From: Pedobacter yonginensis
GTDB taxonomy: Bacteria > Bacteroidota > Bacteroidia > Sphingobacteriales > Sphingobacteriaceae
Length of the DNA stretch: 64,000 nucleotides
NCBI RefSeq assembly: GCF_003173595.1
Contig: NZ_QGNZ01000003.1
Location: 434,001-498,000, forward strand
Direction of reading: 5' to 3'
A program made the translations under genes and the position numbers. Within the stretch, counting starts at the first letter, position 1. Each line of letters starts with the position of its first letter. Shown here piece by piece: positions 61,115 to 64,000 of this stretch. The notes under the pieces are model-generated. The model saw only the letters and a program-made list of their open reading frames with translations. It was not told the origin of the DNA and did not search any database.

Positions 61115-62140
61115 TTAAGGCTTTTTGGGGTGTTTTGAGGTGGAATTTCTCATGATAATTTTCGACTCCAAAACGATTTCTCGAGGTAGATTTTTATCCG
61201 CATGGTCGTCTAAAATTGTAAACAATAATTTGGCTGCTTCCTCCCCAATCTCAATTGCTGGCTGGGTTATGGTTGTTAAAGATGGGTTTAGTAATGGAGC
61301 AATTTCCAAACTCGAAAAACTGATTACTTTCAAGTCATTCGGGATGCTGATATTCAAATCGTAACTAGCATAATAAGTGGCAAAGGCCAAACGCTCTACA
61401 GATGTAAAAACGCCATCGGGCTTTAAATCGATAAGTGCATTTTTGATAATTACGCTGTTTTCTTCATAACTGTTGCTACAATCAACAATAAGACTCTCTT
61501 CGAAAGGGATTTTGTGCTTGGCCAATGCATCGATATAACCTTGCATCCTCGTTTTACCAATAGATAGACTTTTGTTTACCACCAAATACGCTATTCGCTT
61601 GCATCCTTGTTCAATTAAATGCTCGGTTGCTAAAAAACTACTGTTATAATCGTTGGTGATTACCCTTGGTGTTTCTATATCTTCATAAATCCTATCAAAG
61701 AAAACCAATGGTAAGCGCTTAGCGCCAAATTTATTTAGGTAGTTGTGGTCGTTAGCTTCTCCAGAAACGGACATGATGATTCCATCTGCCCTACCATTGT
61801 GCAAATGGCGAATAAACGTGACTTCTTTGGTGTAGTCATCATCCGTAACGTAAATTAAGATGTGATAGCCATTTTCTCTGGCCACCCGCTCTATACCGTG
61901 AATGGCTTGCGAGAAATAATTGTTAGCCAACTCCGGCACGATAACGGCAATTGTTTTGCTTTTTTGTTCTCTTAAATTGCTGGCGTAATGGTTTGGTTGG
62001 TAGTTAAGTTCCTTTGCTTTGGCTAATATGCGTTCTTTAGTAGCAACACTAATGTCGCTATTATCTCTAAAGGCTCTAGAAATAGTAGATGTAGATAAAT
62101 TTAACGCTTCTGCTAATTTCTTAATATTAATACTGTCCAT
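61115..62140 (-). CDS. LacI-family transcriptional regulator of the maltodextrin locus
   Basis: 341 residues. N-terminal helix-turn-helix and hinge: INIKKLAEALNLSTSTISRAFRDNSDISVATKERILAKAKELNYQPNHYASNLR (residues 4-57). The periplasmic-binding-protein-like sensor domain follows: AVIVPELANNYFSQAIHGIERVARENGYHILIY, GRADGIIMSVSG, RLPLVFFDRIYEDIETPRVITNDYNSS and GCKRIAYLV. It is the obvious candidate to bind the two palindromes just downstream and control susC. The inducer is probably maltose or a derivative, by context. Confidence 0.94.
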   Translation of the reverse strand: MDSINIKKLAEALNLSTSTISRAFRDNSDISVATKERILAKAKELNYQPNHYASNLREQKSKTIAVIVPELANNYFSQAIHGIERVARENGYHILIYVTDDDYTKEVTFIRHLHNGRADGIIMSVSGEANDHNYLNKFGAKRLPLVFFDRIYEDIETPRVITNDYNSSFLATEHLIEQGCKRIAYLVVNKSLSIGKTRMQGYIDALAKHKIPFEESLIVDCSNSYEENSVIIKNALIDLKPDGVFTSVERLAFATYYASYDLNISIPNDLKVISFSSLEIAPLLNPSLTTITQPAIEIGEEAAKLLFTILDDHADKNLPREIVLESKIIMRNSTSKHPKKP

Positions 62141-62340
62141 TTTGGATACTCAACCTTTTTGTTTGAAATTACGCCGTAAATATAAACTATAAAATTTCTA
62201 ATAAAAGTTTCTATTTGCTTATTCGCATTATGACTGGCAATCCCTCTGGTTATTACAACATTGCAAAATATTTTTTTTTTAAAACAAAAAGGGCTAAAAC
62301 TGTATTAAATACTTATTGTAACCTGAGTTCGGTTTAAGTC

Positions 62341-62412
62341 TTAAAGGAGAAAGAACACAGCCATTAAACATCCATTAAGATGCAGAAGTGAATTCAGCAC
62401 GACGCACGGATT
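62341..62412 (+). repeat. Palindromic unit (family 2) upstream of response regulator
   Basis: Degenerate unit at 62380-62400 (arms ATGCAGAA and TTCAGCAC) preceded by AAGGAGAAAGAACACAG and CATCCATTAAG, as in the units at 4.26 and 33.8 kb. It lies in the 390-bp gap between the LacI-type gene and the response regulator, which otherwise shows nothing recognisable. Confidence 0.6.
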
Positions 62413-62530
62413 ATAAAAATTGTTGGAAGGCCTTGTCTAAAAGATGTTTTGGTTGGCCCGAGCTCATGTTATTATAATATACTTTAATCATATTTGTTCC
62501 CGATATGGTAAACTTCTAGGACTACTACTA

Positions 62531-62890
62531 ATGAAAAATAAGAAAATACTCATCGCCGATGATGATGAAGGTATTGTAGATGCGGTTACTATGATATTAG
62601 AAGTTATGGGTTATGAGGTGGAATACACTTACGATGGCGGTACTGTTATAGATGCGGTTAAAAATCAACCAGACCTCATCCTTCTAGATATATGGATGAG
62701 CGGATACGACGGTCGAGATATTTGCCGTCAGCTTAAAAGTGACCCTAAATATATGGGAATTCCTGTCTTAATGATTTCTGCAAGTAGAGATATCAAACAA
62801 TCGGCTTTAGATGCCGGTGCAAACGATTTCATGGAAAAGCCTTTTGAAATGGATTCCTTGCTGAGTAAGGTTGACTTTCTGTTGAATTAG
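62531..62890 (+). CDS. Single-domain response regulator (CheY-like)
   Basis: 119 residues from ATG at 62531; the frame extends upstream to 62444 with residues that do not belong to the receiver fold. Receiver domain only: KILIADDDEGIVDAVTMILE gives the acidic pocket Asp10/Asp11, LILLDIWMSGYDG the phosphorylated Asp53, VLMISAS the Ser/Thr switch and FMEKPFE the conserved Lys103. No output domain, so it must act by protein contact, for example with a histidine kinase or in a phosphorelay. No kinase gene is adjacent. Confidence 0.92.
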   Translation: MKNKKILIADDDEGIVDAVTMILEVMGYEVEYTYDGGTVIDAVKNQPDLILLDIWMSGYDGRDICRQLKSDPKYMGIPVLMISASRDIKQSALDAGANDFMEKPFEMDSLLSKVDFLLN

Positions 62891-62943
62891 GCACTTATAA
62901 ATAATTAGTTTAATCGCCGCCTAATATAAATAATACCCCAAAC

Positions 62944-63050
62944 ATTTGAAAAGCAATGGCAGTACCCCTTCGCTTGGGTTCTGCCCCGCTGTACCTCCAA
63001 GCGCTATAAAAAATAGCGGCTTTCCGTCCCATCGGGTTTAATTTGCAATT
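62944..63050 (+). repeat. Dispersed structured element, family 1, copy E
   Basis: 107 bp, homologous over its whole length to copy A. Hairpin at 62999-63022: lower stem AAGC/GCTT, bulged G, upper stem GCTAT/ATAGC, loop AAAAA. CCCG/CGGG outer blocks kept. It starts 53 bp past the response-regulator stop. The rest of the gap to dinB (63051-63317) shows nothing recognisable. Confidence 0.8.
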
Positions 63051-63317
63051 TCTCTGGAAAAAACAACGGTTAAGCGTTCAAAAATTGCCCAATTTATTGG
63101 CTATCCTCCATCAAATAATTTTAGCAATGTGATTTAGCTTTATCAAGGTTTGCTACCTCTAACCCTAATTGAAATTCCTTATTTTGTAAAGAAATGAATC
63201 AAACTCAATAATCAAGATAAAAATACCGAAATTTAAAATCCAATTGATTGCAGATAGGACTTCGTTTGAAATTGATGCAGCTAAATCTTTAAACGTTTTA
63301 ATACGTGTCTAAGTTAA

Positions 63318-64000
63318 ATGTCTGAAGATAACACAAGGGTATTAAGAAAAATTATTCACATTGATATGGATGCATTTTACGCATCGGTAGAGCAACGTGA
63401 TTTTCCCGAATATCGGGGCAAGCCCTTAGTTGTTGGTGGCAAGCCCGATAGTAGAGGTGTGGTGGCTACCGCCAGTTATGAAGCCAGACAATACGGAATA
63501 AAATCCGCCATGTCATGCAGTAAAGCCTACCAACTTTGCCCAACAGCAATCTTCGTTTATCCTCGTTTCGATGCATACACATCAGTTTCTAGATCAATTA
63601 GGGAGATTTTCCATCGCTATACTGATATTATTGAACCGCTTTCTTTAGATGAAGCTTATTTAGATGTTACCGAGGATAAGCTGGGAATTGGATCGGCGAT
63701 TGACATTGCGAAATCCATCAAAGATGACATAAAAAACGAGCTGAATTTAACCGCATCTGCGGGAGTTTCCATCAATAAATTTGTCGCAAAAATCGCATCA
63801 GACATGAATAAACCGGATGGACTAACCTTCATTGGTCCCTCTAAAATTAAAGCATTTATGGAGAAGCTTCCTGTAGAAAAATTTTTCGGAATTGGGAAGG
63901 TTACGGCGGCCAGAATGAAATCAATGCAGATTATTACTGGCGCAGATTTAAAAAAATTGAGCGAAGCGCAATTGATTGCTCAATTCGGGAAATCTGGTAA
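63318..64000 (+). CDS. dinB: DNA polymerase IV (Y family), 5' part, cut by window edge
   Basis: About 227 residues are present. The palm starts IIHIDMDAFYASVEQRDFPE with the first metal Asp; VVATASYEARQYGIKSAMSCSKAYQLCP is the fingers block; LSLDEAYLDVTED holds the catalytic Asp-Glu pair; ASAGVSINKFVAKIASDMNKPDGLTFI is the palm/thumb link, and FFGIGKVTAARMKSM the helix-hairpin-helix of the thumb. It is an error-prone translesion polymerase. No LexA-type box was recognised in front of it. The little-finger domain lies beyond the window. Confidence 0.96.
   Translation, partial: MSEDNTRVLRKIIHIDMDAFYASVEQRDFPEYRGKPLVVGGKPDSRGVVATASYEARQYGIKSAMSCSKAYQLCPTAIFVYPRFDAYTSVSRSIREIFHRYTDIIEPLSLDEAYLDVTEDKLGIGSAIDIAKSIKDDIKNELNLTASAGVSINKFVAKIASDMNKPDGLTFIGPSKIKAFMEKLPVEKFFGIGKVTAARMKSMQIITGADLKKLSEAQLIAQFGKSG

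Noticed and set aside
63051..63317. SOS (LexA) box before dinB
   Set aside because: No convincing palindromic site was seen in the gap; dinB regulation cannot be read from this sequence.

Overview
The window looks like chromosome from a member of the Bacteroidota, most probably Sphingobacteriaceae close to Pedobacter. The evidence is SusC/SusD pairs, signal peptides ending in AQ, lipoboxes followed by KK or K/D residues, promoters of the form TTG-N19..21-TAnnTTTG, the block tRNA-Gln/prs/rplY(ctc)/pth, and moderate AT richness. The genus is inferred from gene content and sequence style, not from a search. No CRISPR array, transposase, prophage or rRNA was seen.

Layout. 1-6 kb: 5'-part of an M1 metallopeptidase, a carboxypeptidase-regulatory-like protein, a YffB/ArsC-like protein, ribH, a 40-residue lipoprotein, ytxJ and mqo. 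6-11.5 kb: a tightly packed four-gene operon, GH3 - GH144 - PhyH-type oxygenase - TIM-barrel isomerase, which reads as beta-1,2-glucan hydrolysis plus two cytoplasmic enzymes of unknown substrate. 11.8-34 kb: mostly housekeeping genes (lipA, an ECF sigma/anti-sigma pair, AIM24, NAD(P)HX repair, a class-I amidotransferase, GH20, CYTH, three-domain-type PPIases, NrnA-like DHH, ndk, DUF721, recF, TPR, pth, rplY, prs, tRNA-Gln, DUF2723). 34-44 kb: accA, an S10 peptidase, and a FecI/FecR-controlled SusCD system.

44-62 kb is a complete starch/maltodextrin utilisation locus, all on the minus strand. A LacI-type regulator is followed by two perfect palindromic operators, then SusC, SusD, SusE, a cyclomaltodextrinase/neopullulanase-like GH13, beta-phosphoglucomutase, GH65 phosphorylase, a second GH13, an SLC45-type MFS sugar transporter and a lipoprotein GH13. 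Read as a pathway: the surface amylase and SusD/E bind and cut starch, SusC imports oligosaccharides, periplasmic GH13 enzymes trim them, the MFS carrier moves maltose inward, and GH65 plus PgmB turn it into glucose and glucose 6-phosphate. A response regulator and the start of dinB close the window.

The least expected content is between the genes. A dispersed element (five copies: 3.9, 29.5, 29.7, 43.4 and 63.0 kb) carries a 24-nt hairpin whose stem sequence differs between copies while pairing, one bulged G and a 5-nt loop are kept. A second palindromic family lies in clusters of alternating orientation, like BIME/REP clusters. The 1.2 kb before the DUF2723 gene is built from 183-bp and 81-bp tandem repeats. 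Several promoters lie so close to the start codon that the mRNAs should be leaderless or nearly so; this also shows that two long-ORF TTG starts are really promoter sequence.
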